NCBI GenBank assembly: GCA_039810245.1
Contig: JBDHWQ010000017.1
Span: forward strand, 17,028-81,027
DNA length: 64,000 nt
From: CALDSL01 sp039810245
GTDB lineage: Bacteria; Chloroflexota; Anaerolineae; Anaerolineales; Anaerolineaceae
Direction of reading: 5' to 3'
Part shown: positions 7,518 through 16,287 of the stretch, one piece after another
Layout of the letters: every line of letters starts with the position of its first letter
Numbering within the stretch: position 1 is the stretch's first letter
Translations under genes and position numbers: made by a program
The notes under the pieces: generated by a model
Database searches by the model: none
Told to the model about the DNA's origin: nothing
The model's input: the letters and a program-made list of their open reading frames with translations, nothing else

Positions 7518-8978
7518 ATGGATAAGCAGCCGGCGCAGCGCAGCCTGGGTATGACCATCGCTCGCAATACGGTGCTAGTTACTGCCGGCAGCGCGGCCCT
7601 GAAGCTGATCAATTTCCTGTTTAACGTGTACGTCATCCGCCAGTTGGGTGATGACCGCTATGGGCAGTATTCGGTGGTGCTGGCGTTTGTGGGCATTTAC
7701 CAGATCTTCGCCGAGCTGGGTGTTTCGCAGTTTGTGATGCGCGAAACGGCCAAAGATCGCACGCGGACTGAGAGCCTGTTTTGGAACCTGGTGTCCGTGC
7801 GCATGCTGCTGGCGGTGGTGGCGGTGATCGTTATGCCGCTGATTGCCAACGCGCTGGGTTATTCTGACCAACTGGTTCAGGGCGTACTCCTATTTGGCTG
7901 CACCTTCCTGCTGGCGGCGGTGTACGTGCCGCTGGAAGGTGTGCTGACGGCGCACGAGCGCTTTGATTACGTCACCGCGTGCGGCGTTGTGGGGCAGGTG
8001 GTTTTTGTGATCGCCGGTGGGGCGTTTCTGCTGGGCGGGCACAGTTATATCTGGCTGATTGTAGCGAGCCTGATCAGCCAGGTGCCGGTGATTGGGCTGG
8101 CGCTGTATGGGGTGCTGCGCAACCGCTACCTGGCGCTGCGCCCGCGCGTGCAGCCGCGCACCTGGTGGGGGCTGGTGCGGGGCGGGCTGCCGTTCGGCAT
8201 CATTGCTCTTACACTTTCGATGGCCTACAAGGTGGACACCATTCTGCTGAAGAATTTTACCAACGACAGCACGGTAGGCTGGTACAATGCGGCCTACAAC
8301 CTGGTGTTCTCGCTGATGTTCCTGGTCAACGGGTTCAAAGAGGCGATCGTGCCATCGCTGGCGCGCACGCATGTAAGCGACCCGACGCAGGTGGCGCGCT
8401 GGTACCAGCGCACAGTAAAGATGCTGCTGCTGGTGTCGCTGCCCATCGCGACGGGCGGGATGATCCTGGCGTTCCCGATCATACGGCTGCTGTACACCGA
8501 GTCTTACCTGCCTTCCGCGGTGGCGCTGATGGTGCTGATCTGGGATGTGCCATTTTTAATGTACACGGCTTTTTGCGGCAATATCACTACCATCATCAGC
8601 GAAGAGCGCCAGGCTGCGCGCATCTATGGCATAAACGCGGTGGCCAATGTGCTGCTCAACCTGTGGGCCATCCCGCGCTATGGGGTAATGGGCGCGGCGA
8701 TCATCACGGTGGCCACTGACCTGATCGGCACGATCCAGTTTGCCTGGCTGCTGAACAAGCGGCTGGAACAACCCAACATGGGACTGACGTTTTTCAAGAC
8801 CCTGCTTGCCACCACGATTATGGGCGTGGTGGTGTACCTGCTGCGCAACGAACCGGTGCTGCTGGCAATTGGGGCCGGTGCGGGGGTGTATGCGCTGCTG
8901 GTGCTCATTTTGCGCATGTTTGACGCGAGTGAGTGGGACCTACTGCTGCGGTTCCTGCGGCCCTCGCGGCAAACATAA
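7518..8978 (+). CDS. Lipid-linked oligosaccharide flippase (Wzx/PST-MATE superfamily)
   Basis: The start is placed at ATG 7518 because GGGAG (7508-7512) precedes it; the in-frame GTG at 7473 has no clear ribosome site. The 486-residue protein is hydrophobic throughout, with about 12-14 predicted membrane segments. It has the N-terminal pattern NTVLVTAGSAALKLINFLFN and a DRYGQYS turn typical of polysaccharide biosynthesis flippases. Its expected role is to flip undecaprenyl-linked repeat units across the cytoplasmic membrane for polymerisation. It stands alone between two candidate promoters. Amino-acid exporters of the same superfamily are excluded by context, not by sequence. Confidence 0.88.
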   Translation: MDKQPAQRSLGMTIARNTVLVTAGSAALKLINFLFNVYVIRQLGDDRYGQYSVVLAFVGIYQIFAELGVSQFVMRETAKDRTRTESLFWNLVSVRMLLAVVAVIVMPLIANALGYSDQLVQGVLLFGCTFLLAAVYVPLEGVLTAHERFDYVTACGVVGQVVFVIAGGAFLLGGHSYIWLIVASLISQVPVIGLALYGVLRNRYLALRPRVQPRTWWGLVRGGLPFGIIALTLSMAYKVDTILLKNFTNDSTVGWYNAAYNLVFSLMFLVNGFKEAIVPSLARTHVSDPTQVARWYQRTVKMLLLVSLPIATGGMILAFPIIRLLYTESYLPSAVALMVLIWDVPFLMYTAFCGNITTIISEERQAARIYGINAVANVLLNLWAIPRYGVMGAAIITVATDLIGTIQFAWLLNKRLEQPNMGLTFFKTLLATTIMGVVVYLLRNEPVLLAIGAGAGVYALLVLILRMFDASEWDLLLRFLRPSRQT

Positions 8979-8990
8979 TGACCCCTCGAA

Positions 8991-9020
8991 TTGGAGAAGG
9001 GGCTTAAAGATGTGTATACT
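8991..9020 (+). promoter_or_regulatory. Candidate promoter for the first GT4 gene
   Basis: TTGGAG (8991-8996) and TATACT (9015-9020) are separated by 18 bp. Transcription would start near 9027, about 35 nt before the ATG at 9062. Confidence 0.55.
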
Positions 9021-9061
9021 TGTCTATCGGTACGCAAGCAAACCTTGATCAGGGGAGCCGT

Positions 9062-10396
9062 ATGAAGATTTTGATGGCGGTGCATCATTTACCGCCGCAC
9101 TACACCGGTGGCGCGGAATGGCGGACGCTGCGCACGGCCGTCGCGCTGCAGGAGCGCGGCTACCAGGTGCGCGTGGTATCGATCGAATCGATCAAGGGAG
9201 ACCCGCAGGCCGGGTTGACCTGGTACGATGAGGTCTACCAGGGCGTACCGGTGCGTCGCCTGACGTTCAACCTGGAATCGGCGCCGGATATTTTCCGCTG
9301 GAAGTATGATAACCCGTGGGTGGGCGCGCACATCGAGGCGCTGCTGCGCCTGGAACGCCCGGATGTTTTCCACATGATTGGCGGCTACCTGATCACCGCC
9401 AGCGCGCTGGATGCAGCCGCGCGAGTGGGCATCCAGTCGGTGGTATCGCTGACCGACTACTGGTGGATTTGCCCGCGCATATCGCTGCTGCGCAGCGATG
9501 GAACCCTTTCCACTGTGCCGGTGCAGGCCGAAACCTGCGTGCGCTGCATGGCCGAAGAACAGCGGCGCTTCCGCCTGCCGGGAAAGTTCTTACCCGGGTT
9601 GATGGATCTGTACTGGAAGCAGCAGCATGAACGGGCGAAAAAGGTGGGCGATCGGCTGGATTATCTGTTAGGGGCGCTCAACCGCACACAGGCAATCCTG
9701 TGCCCGTCGGTGTTTTTGATGAGTATGTATGCCCGGATGGGGGTGCGCCAGGAGCTGATGCGCTACGTGCGCCAGGGACGCGATTTTCCGGGGTTGACAC
9801 CCGAGCAACTGGTAAAAAAGGCATCCCCCGTGCTGCGGGTGGGCTACATCGGGCAGATTGCGAAGTTGAAGGGCGTGCACGTGCTGATTGAGGCTATCCG
9901 GAGGCTGCCGGGCGTGCCGGTGAAGTTGGACATCTATGGTGACACGAGCGCGTTCCCCAAGTACACTGCCGAGCTGCAGCGGCTGGCCGGAGACGACGCG
10001 CGTATCCGGCTGGCAGGAACCTTCAGCTTTTTGAGCGAGACGCTGCAAGACCTAGACGTGGTGGTGGTTCCTTCTATGTGGTACGAGAACAGCCCAAATT
10101 CCATCCTGGAAGCCTTCGCGCACCGCACCCCGGTGATTACCGCGCGGCTGGGCGGGATGGCCGAGCTGGTACAGGATGGCAAGAACGGGCTGTTGTTTGC
10201 CCCGGGGGATGCCGCTGACCTGGCGAGAAAGATCAAATCTCTGGTCGATGCGCCGGAAATTCTGGCGCGGCTGCAGGCTGGCATTGAGCCGGTGAAGGGC
10301 ATCGCGGCGGAGATGGATGAGCTGGAACTGGTGTACACCGGGTTGATCGGCCAGCCGCCGAACGTGCTGAACCAGGCCACGCACGCCCGAATTTAA
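9062..10396 (+). CDS. Glycosyltransferase family 4
   Basis: The start ATG 9062 follows AGGGGAG (9051-9057); an in-frame start at 9020 lies inside the promoter. The 444-residue protein has a GT-B fold. The N-terminal domain opens KILMAVHHLPPHYTGGAEW with the glycine-rich acceptor loop. The C-terminal donor domain opens VGYIGQIAKLKGVHVLIEA and carries the retaining EX7E-type motif in ENSPNSILEAFA. A cysteine pair (CVRCM) near the middle is an unusual insertion. It should add one sugar to the lipid-linked repeat unit on the cytoplasmic face. Donor and acceptor cannot be read from the sequence. It is separated by 146 bp from the next gene. Confidence 0.9.
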   Translation: MKILMAVHHLPPHYTGGAEWRTLRTAVALQERGYQVRVVSIESIKGDPQAGLTWYDEVYQGVPVRRLTFNLESAPDIFRWKYDNPWVGAHIEALLRLERPDVFHMIGGYLITASALDAAARVGIQSVVSLTDYWWICPRISLLRSDGTLSTVPVQAETCVRCMAEEQRRFRLPGKFLPGLMDLYWKQQHERAKKVGDRLDYLLGALNRTQAILCPSVFLMSMYARMGVRQELMRYVRQGRDFPGLTPEQLVKKASPVLRVGYIGQIAKLKGVHVLIEAIRRLPGVPVKLDIYGDTSAFPKYTAELQRLAGDDARIRLAGTFSFLSETLQDLDVVVVPSMWYENSPNSILEAFAHRTPVITARLGGMAELVQDGKNGLLFAPGDAADLARKIKSLVDAPEILARLQAGIEPVKGIAAEMDELELVYTGLIGQPPNVLNQATHARI

Positions 10397-10542
10397 GAGA
10401 AAACCGGGTTCGTTTTTAAAATTGCTTCGCGATGGGGGAAACGCGGGCTTGCCTGCTGCGTTATTGATATTGACTGGCGCGCCGGGGGCCAAGCGCCGGG
10501 GACATCACAGGCATGCCGCGAAAGGATTATCAGGGTAACTGC

Positions 10543-11478
10543 ATGGAAGCCAATAGCACACAACCGAAGGTCGTGATCATCCTCCTCAACTGGAACGGGT
10601 CTACCGATACGCTGAGCTGTCTGGAGTCGCTGGAGAAGGTGGACTATCCTAACTTCGAAACCCTGGTAATCGACAATGGCTCGACCGATACCTCGGTCGA
10701 GGTGCTGCGGCGGGCTTACCCGAGCGTGCGCCTGCTGGAGACCGGGCAGAACCTGGGTTTTGTAGGCGGAAACAACGTAGGCCTGGAATGGGCGCGCGGG
10801 ATCGGCGCGGATTACGCACTGCTATTGAATAACGACACCGAGGTAGACCCCGATTTCCTGCGCCTGCTGGTGCACGCGGCCGAGAGCAGCCCCAAAGTTG
10901 GCATTACCGGCCCGAGCATTTATTTCTTCGACGAGCCGGATACCTTCTGGTCAGCGGGCGGGCGCATCGACTGGAAGCAGGGCATCACCAGCATGGTAGG
11001 CATCAACCAGGTAGAGCGAGGCCAGTACGGTAAAGATCCGCGCGCGGTGGATTTTGTCACCGGCTGCGCGCTGCTGATAAAAATGAGCGTGGTAGAGCAG
11101 GTGGGCATGCTCGATCCGCGTTTTTTCCTGTACTATGAAGAGACGGAATGGTGCGTGCGCGTGCAGCAGGCGGGCTACCGCATTCTGCATGTGCCGTGCG
11201 CAAAGATCTGGCACAAGATCTCCCCGGTAGCGCGAGAAGCCTCACCAATGGTACACTATTATATGACGCGTAACCGGCTGTTGTTCCTGAAACTGTCGGG
11301 CGCGACACCGGCAGCCTGGGCGCGCACGTACCTGGAGTATGCGCGCACGCTGGCTAGCTGGGCGCTACGGCCGCGCTGGCGCGGGAAAGCGCTGCAGCGG
11401 CGGGCGATGGTGCAGGCGATCCTGGATTACTCACGCCGCCGTTTTGGTAAGGTGGAGTGGAATGGTGGTGGGGCATGA
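10543..11478 (+). CDS. Glycosyltransferase family 2 (rhamnosyltransferase-like)
   Basis: The ATG at 10543 places the family start (VVIILLNWNG) close to the N-terminus; an upstream in-frame ATG at 10513 is possible, and neither has a strong ribosome site. The 311-residue GT-A protein shows DNGSTD, LLNNDTEVDPDF (the DxD-type metal and nucleotide-sugar site), an FVTGCALLI block and EETEWCVRV, which holds the likely catalytic acidic residue. The length and RNRLLFLK tail match WcaA/RfbF-like rhamnosyl- or other hexosyltransferases. The stop overlaps the next start as ATGA, so it is translationally coupled to the following GT4. The 146 bp upstream hold only a weak TAAAAT (10417-10422). Confidence 0.9.
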   Translation: MEANSTQPKVVIILLNWNGSTDTLSCLESLEKVDYPNFETLVIDNGSTDTSVEVLRRAYPSVRLLETGQNLGFVGGNNVGLEWARGIGADYALLLNNDTEVDPDFLRLLVHAAESSPKVGITGPSIYFFDEPDTFWSAGGRIDWKQGITSMVGINQVERGQYGKDPRAVDFVTGCALLIKMSVVEQVGMLDPRFFLYYEETEWCVRVQQAGYRILHVPCAKIWHKISPVAREASPMVHYYMTRNRLLFLKLSGATPAAWARTYLEYARTLASWALRPRWRGKALQRRAMVQAILDYSRRRFGKVEWNGGGA

Positions 11479-12707
11479 AGGTATTGTTCCTCTCGCGCTG
11501 GTATCCGTATCCACCGGATAATGGGTCGAAGCTGCGTATTTACCACCTGCTGCGTGAGCTGGCGCGCGCGCATACTGTGGACCTGATCTCCTTCACCAGC
11601 GAGCCGGTAGACCTGCAAAAGACCAGCCCGCTGCACGGTATCTGCCGGCATATCCAGACCAGCGTGTACTCGCCCATGACGCCGGGTGGTCTGGCGGGGT
11701 TAGCCGGGCTGTTTGCGCCACGCCCGCGCTCGGTGGTTGCTACCTACAGCGCCGAGCTGGACGCTCTGGCGCAGTCGGCATCAAACCAGGAGCAATACGA
11801 CCTGGTGATCGCATCGCAGATCGATATGGCTCCCTACGCGGCCAAGCTGAACATCGCGGCGCGGTTGTTTGAAGAAATTGAGCTCACCACTATCTGGGAG
11901 CAGTACGCGTTGGCGCGCAACCCGTTCAAGCGCATGCGCGGGCTGCTGACCTGGCTGAAGCTGCGCCGTTACGTACATGAGCTACTCAAGTCGTTCCAGG
12001 CCACCACGGTGGTATCGGACGCTGAGCGCCAGCGCGTGCTGCGCGTGGCGCCGCGCGGCAGCGAGGTAGTGGTCATTCCAAACGGGGTCGATAGCGATTG
12101 GATGGCCGGCGATTTTGGCGAACCGCAAGCGGATACGCTTGTGTATAACGGTGCGCTGACCTACCAGGCTAATTTTGACGCGGTGGCGTATTTCCTGGCT
12201 GAAATCTTTCCGCGTATCCAGGCCGGGCGGCCGGGAACGAAGCTGTACATCACCGGCAAGACGGATGGCGTGCGCCTTCAGCGGCTGCCCCAGAATGATG
12301 GGGTGGTATTTACCGGTTATATGCAGGATGTGCGCCCGCGCGTGGCGCAGAGCTGGGTTAACGTGGTGCCATTGCGCATTGGTGGCGGCACGCGGTTGAA
12401 AATTCTTGAATCGCTGGCGTTGGGCACGCCGGTCGTCTCTACCAGCAAGGGGGCCGAAGGGCTGCACCTGCGCGCCGGGGAAGACTACCTGCGCGCCGAT
12501 ACGCCGGCCACGTTTGCCGACGCTACGCTGCGGCTGTTGAACGATCCGGAAATGCGCGCCAGGCTGGCGGAAACCGGGCGAAATAAGGTGCGCGAACTGT
12601 ATGACTGGCGCATGATCGGGCACGAGCTGGATACGCTGGCGCGGCGGGTGGCGGCATCGGCTGCCGAAAGCCCGTCGCTGGCAGCGGTTGAGCGGCCGGC
12701 GCGGTAG
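11475..12707 (+). CDS. Glycosyltransferase family 4
   Basis: The start ATG 11475 overlaps the previous stop by four bases (ATGA). The 410-residue GT-B protein starts MKVLFLSRWYPYPPDNGSK, a form recalling sugar transferases of EpsH/exosortase-type polysaccharide loci. In the C-terminal domain, VVPLRIGGGTRLKILESLA carries the donor-binding acid and the TPVVSTSKGAEG loop. It is closely similar in plan to the GT4 proteins at 15058 and 26624, so these are probably paralogues with different acceptor specificity. It is coupled to the polymerase that starts 16 bp later. The substrate is unknown. Confidence 0.9.
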   Translation: MKVLFLSRWYPYPPDNGSKLRIYHLLRELARAHTVDLISFTSEPVDLQKTSPLHGICRHIQTSVYSPMTPGGLAGLAGLFAPRPRSVVATYSAELDALAQSASNQEQYDLVIASQIDMAPYAAKLNIAARLFEEIELTTIWEQYALARNPFKRMRGLLTWLKLRRYVHELLKSFQATTVVSDAERQRVLRVAPRGSEVVVIPNGVDSDWMAGDFGEPQADTLVYNGALTYQANFDAVAYFLAEIFPRIQAGRPGTKLYITGKTDGVRLQRLPQNDGVVFTGYMQDVRPRVAQSWVNVVPLRIGGGTRLKILESLALGTPVVSTSKGAEGLHLRAGEDYLRADTPATFADATLRLLNDPEMRARLAETGRNKVRELYDWRMIGHELDTLARRVAASAAESPSLAAVERPAR

Positions 12708-12723
12708 AGGAGTATAACGGTAT

Positions 12724-14151
12724 ATGGCATCCCCCATTTTACGTGGAAAAATTCCCCAAGCACCCACCCTGCACCCCGAGCTGCGCCGGCGGCTGACGAT
12801 CGCGGCGATTTTTCTGGCGGTGCTAGCGTTTTCGGCGCTCACCGGGCTGCTGCTGGCGCAGCAGAACGGCCTGCTGCTGACCGGGCTGATGTACGCGGGC
12901 ATCATGGGGCTGGTGGGATTCTTTCTCCTATCCGAGAACGTGGGGTGGGGTGTGCTGGGTATTGTGCTGACGGCCGGGTTCAGCCCGCTCACACTTCCCA
13001 CTGGCACGGCCAGCCGCATCCCCGACAGCATGATAGTAACGATCCTGGTGGCGGGCGTATGGATTCTGCGCATGCTGGTGGTGAACAGGCGTTTTTCGCT
13101 GGCGCGCAGCCCAACCAACCTGCCAATTCTCATCTGGTGCGCGGTGGTGATCATTTCGCTGTTCTGGAGCATGTCTTTTCGCGATCCACAGGTGATCATC
13201 TGGGATTCATTCCCCTTTGTGCAGATGGCTTCGGCGGTATTGATGGTGGCGCTGCCGGCGGCGTATTTGTTGGTGGCAAATCAAGTGCGCAAAGAATGGC
13301 AGTTGCAGGTTATGGCGCTGCTGATGGTGGTATTGGGCATCATTTCGGTGGGACTGTATTTTCTGCACAGCCAGATCCACTTCTTCAACCGCCTGGGCCT
13401 GACGTATATGTGGTCAGCTGGCATATCACTGGCACTGGGGCTGTTCGATAAGCGCCTGTGGCTGTGGGTGCGTGCCTTGCTGATCGGCCACGCGGCCGCC
13501 TGGGTGGTGTGGGGTTTCTTTATGAACATTAGCTGGGTGGCCGGATGGCTGCCCGGGCTGTTCTGCATGGGGCTGCTGGTGCTGATGCGCTCGCGCAAGC
13601 TGGTGCTGCTGGCGATCCCGATCGTGGTGGTGGCGATTCTGTTGAACCTGAGCTACTTCCAGGAGCGTTTTACGGATGAAAATAACGAGAGCGGCATCAC
13701 GCGGCTGGCGGCGTGGCGCGTGAACTGGCGCGTGACTGGCGAGCATGTGCTGTTTGGCACGGGTCCGGGCGGTTACGCGGCGTATTACATGACCTATTTC
13801 CCGCACGAAGCGATGGCTACGCACAACAATTATCTGGATATCCTGGCGCAGACCGGGGTAATCGGACTGGGGGTGATGCTGTGGCTGTTCGCCAGCATCT
13901 TCTGGCACGGCTTTCTGCTGTATCGCAGGTTACGGGGGCGGGGAGATCTGATAGAAGCAATGGCCAACGTGGCGCTGGCAGGCGCCGCGGCCTGCGCGCT
14001 GATTATGGGCTTTGGCGACTGGCTGCTGCCATTCGCCTACACCCAGACCATCGCCGGGTTCGATTACGCCGTGTTCAACTGGATCTTTATGGGGACCATC
14101 GTCGCCATTGACAATATGGTTCCGCCCGAGCCTGAGGCCGCGCATGTTTGA
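12724..14151 (+). CDS. O-antigen polymerase/ligase family membrane protein (Wzy/WaaL-like)
   Basis: The 475-residue polytopic protein has about ten or more membrane segments. Its large loop near residue 350 contains GTGPGGYAAYYM followed by THNNYLDILAQTGVIGLG, the His/Asn loop with GxxGL of the Wzy_C/O-antigen ligase family. With a Wzx flippase and a Wzz/BY-kinase in the same locus, polymerisation of flipped repeat units is the most likely job; ligation to a carrier is the alternative. It overlaps the next gene by 8 bp. The N-terminus carries a short hydrophilic leader before the first helix. Confidence 0.87.
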   Translation: MASPILRGKIPQAPTLHPELRRRLTIAAIFLAVLAFSALTGLLLAQQNGLLLTGLMYAGIMGLVGFFLLSENVGWGVLGIVLTAGFSPLTLPTGTASRIPDSMIVTILVAGVWILRMLVVNRRFSLARSPTNLPILIWCAVVIISLFWSMSFRDPQVIIWDSFPFVQMASAVLMVALPAAYLLVANQVRKEWQLQVMALLMVVLGIISVGLYFLHSQIHFFNRLGLTYMWSAGISLALGLFDKRLWLWVRALLIGHAAAWVVWGFFMNISWVAGWLPGLFCMGLLVLMRSRKLVLLAIPIVVVAILLNLSYFQERFTDENNESGITRLAAWRVNWRVTGEHVLFGTGPGGYAAYYMTYFPHEAMATHNNYLDILAQTGVIGLGVMLWLFASIFWHGFLLYRRLRGRGDLIEAMANVALAGAAACALIMGFGDWLLPFAYTQTIAGFDYAVFNWIFMGTIVAIDNMVPPEPEAAHV

Positions 14152-15055
14152 TGTGTCGGTGGTGGTGGTGAACTGGAACACGCGCCAGTTGCTGCGCGAC
14201 TGCCTGGATTCGATCCGCGCCAACAGCGACGGCTACGCGGTCGAGATTGTGGTGGTGGACAATCATTCCAGCGACGACAGCGTGGAAATGGTGCGGCGCG
14301 ATTACCCGGACGTGGTGCTGATTGCCAATAACAGCAACACCGGCTTTGCGCGCGCCAACAACCAGGGTGTGCGCGCGGCCGCCGGGCGCTACGTGCTGCT
14401 GCTCAACAGCGACGCCATGCTGACTCCCGGGGCGCTGCGCAGCCTGGTGGCCCTGGCCGACTCAAACCCAAAGATCGGCATGGTAGGCGCGCGACTGGTA
14501 AACGCGGATGGCTCATTCCAGGCTTCTTACACGCGGGTTCCCACCCTGGTGCAGGAAGCGCTGATCCTCAGTGGGCTGGGCAGGCTGCTGCGGGGGCGCT
14601 ACTATCCCAGCTACGGCCCGGAAGAAGACGGCGGCCCGAGGCCGGCGGGCTATGTGGAAGGGGCGTGCATGCTTTCTCCACGCAGCGCCTACCTGGAAGT
14701 TGGCGGGCTGGATGAGGGTTACTTCATGTATGCCGAGGACGTGGACCTGTGCTACACGCTGGCCAAGCACGGCTGGCTGGTGGTTTACCAGCCCGCGGCG
14801 CGGGTGATCCACCTGGGCAGCGCCAGCAGCAAGAACCGCAAGCCGCAGCGCGAGGCCGACCTGTACCGCAGCCGGGTGCGCTTTTTCCGCAAGCATTACG
14901 GCGGGGCGCAGGCCGCGCTGTTGAAAGTCTTGATTTATAGTTTTACAGCCGCCAAGATGGTGGCGCACCGGCTGCTGCGATGGTTTAGCCGCGGGCGGTT
15001 GGGCCGCCCGGTGGTGGGTATGCGCCAGCTTTACGCGGCGTTGAAAGGGGCGTGA
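14144..15055 (+). CDS. Glycosyltransferase family 2
   Basis: The start ATG 14144 lies inside the end of the polymerase gene and gives MFDVSVVVVNWN at the N-terminus. The 303-residue GT-A protein has DNHSSDDS, LLLNSDAMLTPGAL (DxD-type site), a VEGACMLSPRSAYLEVGGLDE block and EDVDLCYTL with the likely catalytic acid. It resembles the protein at 10543 and probably adds another residue, such as rhamnose or a hexose, to the repeat unit. Its stop is three bases before the start of the next GT4, so the chain of coupled translation continues. Confidence 0.9.
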   Translation: MFDVSVVVVNWNTRQLLRDCLDSIRANSDGYAVEIVVVDNHSSDDSVEMVRRDYPDVVLIANNSNTGFARANNQGVRAAAGRYVLLLNSDAMLTPGALRSLVALADSNPKIGMVGARLVNADGSFQASYTRVPTLVQEALILSGLGRLLRGRYYPSYGPEEDGGPRPAGYVEGACMLSPRSAYLEVGGLDEGYFMYAEDVDLCYTLAKHGWLVVYQPAARVIHLGSASSKNRKPQREADLYRSRVRFFRKHYGGAQAALLKVLIYSFTAAKMVAHRLLRWFSRGRLGRPVVGMRQLYAALKGA

Positions 15056-15057
15056 GC

Positions 15058-16287
15058 ATGAATATCCTTCTGCTGACCCAGGTGCTGCCATACCCGCCCG
15101 ATAGCGGGCCGAAAGTGAAGACGCTGAACGTGCTCAAGTACCTGGCGCGGCTGCACCGGGTGACGCTGATCTCATATGTGCGCGGTGACCAGAGCGCCGA
15201 GGTAGATGCGCTGCGCAAGTACTGCCGCGCCGTGCATACCGTGCCGATCGAGCGCAAGCCGTGGCTGGATGGCGTTGCGCTGCTGCGCTCGCTGGCTACC
15301 GGGCAGCCGTGGATGATGGTGCGCGACGACCGCGCCGCGATGCGCGCGATGGTGCAGCGCGTGGCCGCTGAACAGGCTTTTGACGTGGTACAGGCTGACC
15401 AGCTCAACATGGCGCAGTTTGCCGCGCTGGTGCCGGATGCGCGCAAGGTGGTCGATACGCACAACGCGCTGTGGCTGCTGTACCAGCGGTTGGCGGAAAC
15501 GATGAGTGGGCCGCGGCGCTGGCTGCTGGAGCGCGACTGGCGGCTTTTGAAGGATTACGAGGCCGAGATTTGCCGGGAATTCGACGGCGTGGTGGCGGTG
15601 AGCGACGAAGACAAAGCCGCGCTGGTGCTGGCCGGCGCGCCAGCCGAGAAGATCAGCGTGATCCCGATTACGGTGGACTGCGACGAGCAGAAGCCGGTGA
15701 CGCCGGTGGCGCTGGCCAACCATATCGTACACATTGGTACGATGTACTGGCCGCCCAACGTGGACGGGGTATTATGGTTCGCGCGCGAAGTGTTCCCGCT
15801 GATTCGCGCGCGGCGACCGGACGTGATCTTTGACGTAGTGGGCGCCAAACCGCCGGATGAGGTACGCGCGCTGGGCGGGCCCGGCACGGGAATTAACGTG
15901 ACCGGCTACGTGGAAGATACCGAACCATACCTGCGTCAGGCAGGCGCGATAGTGGTGCCGCTGCGCGCCGGGGGTGGGATGCGCGTGAAGATTCTGAATT
16001 CGATGTCGCAGGCCATGCCGATTGTGACCACCAGCATTGGCTGTGAGGGGATTGACGTGGTTGACGGCTGCCACCTGTTTGTGGCCGATACGCCGGAAGC
16101 ATTTGCCAAAGCCACGCTGCAACTGCTGGAAGATCGCCCGCTGGCGTACCAGCTCGGGCAGAACGGGCGCAAGCTGGTGCTGCAGCAGTACGATTATCGC
16201 AGCGCTTGCCCGGCATACGAAGAAGTCTACCGTCGCGCCGGGGCGGGCAGGCCGAAGAATGAAACCAATGCAGGGGGACGTGGATGA
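15058..16287 (+). CDS. Glycosyltransferase family 4
   Basis: The ATG at 15058 is preferred over the GTG at 15052 because AAAGGGG (15044-15050) is 7 nt upstream. The 409-residue protein opens NILLLTQVLPYPPDSGPK, almost the same plan as the GT4 at 11475. The C-terminal domain has HIGTMYWPPNVDGVLWFARE and IVVPLRAGGGMRVKILNSM. The second EX7E position is Asn where the 11475 and 26624 paralogues have Glu (KILNSM against KILESL and KVLEAM), so its donor-site chemistry may be modified. The stop overlaps the next start as ATGA. Confidence 0.9.
   Translation: MNILLLTQVLPYPPDSGPKVKTLNVLKYLARLHRVTLISYVRGDQSAEVDALRKYCRAVHTVPIERKPWLDGVALLRSLATGQPWMMVRDDRAAMRAMVQRVAAEQAFDVVQADQLNMAQFAALVPDARKVVDTHNALWLLYQRLAETMSGPRRWLLERDWRLLKDYEAEICREFDGVVAVSDEDKAALVLAGAPAEKISVIPITVDCDEQKPVTPVALANHIVHIGTMYWPPNVDGVLWFAREVFPLIRARRPDVIFDVVGAKPPDEVRALGGPGTGINVTGYVEDTEPYLRQAGAIVVPLRAGGGMRVKILNSMSQAMPIVTTSIGCEGIDVVDGCHLFVADTPEAFAKATLQLLEDRPLAYQLGQNGRKLVLQQYDYRSACPAYEEVYRRAGAGRPKNETNAGGRG

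Noticed and set aside
10397..10542. Possible riboswitch before the GT2 gene
   Set aside because: I compared it with the cyclic di-GMP (GEMM) consensus by eye and found no matching core; only a weak AT-rich -10 is present.
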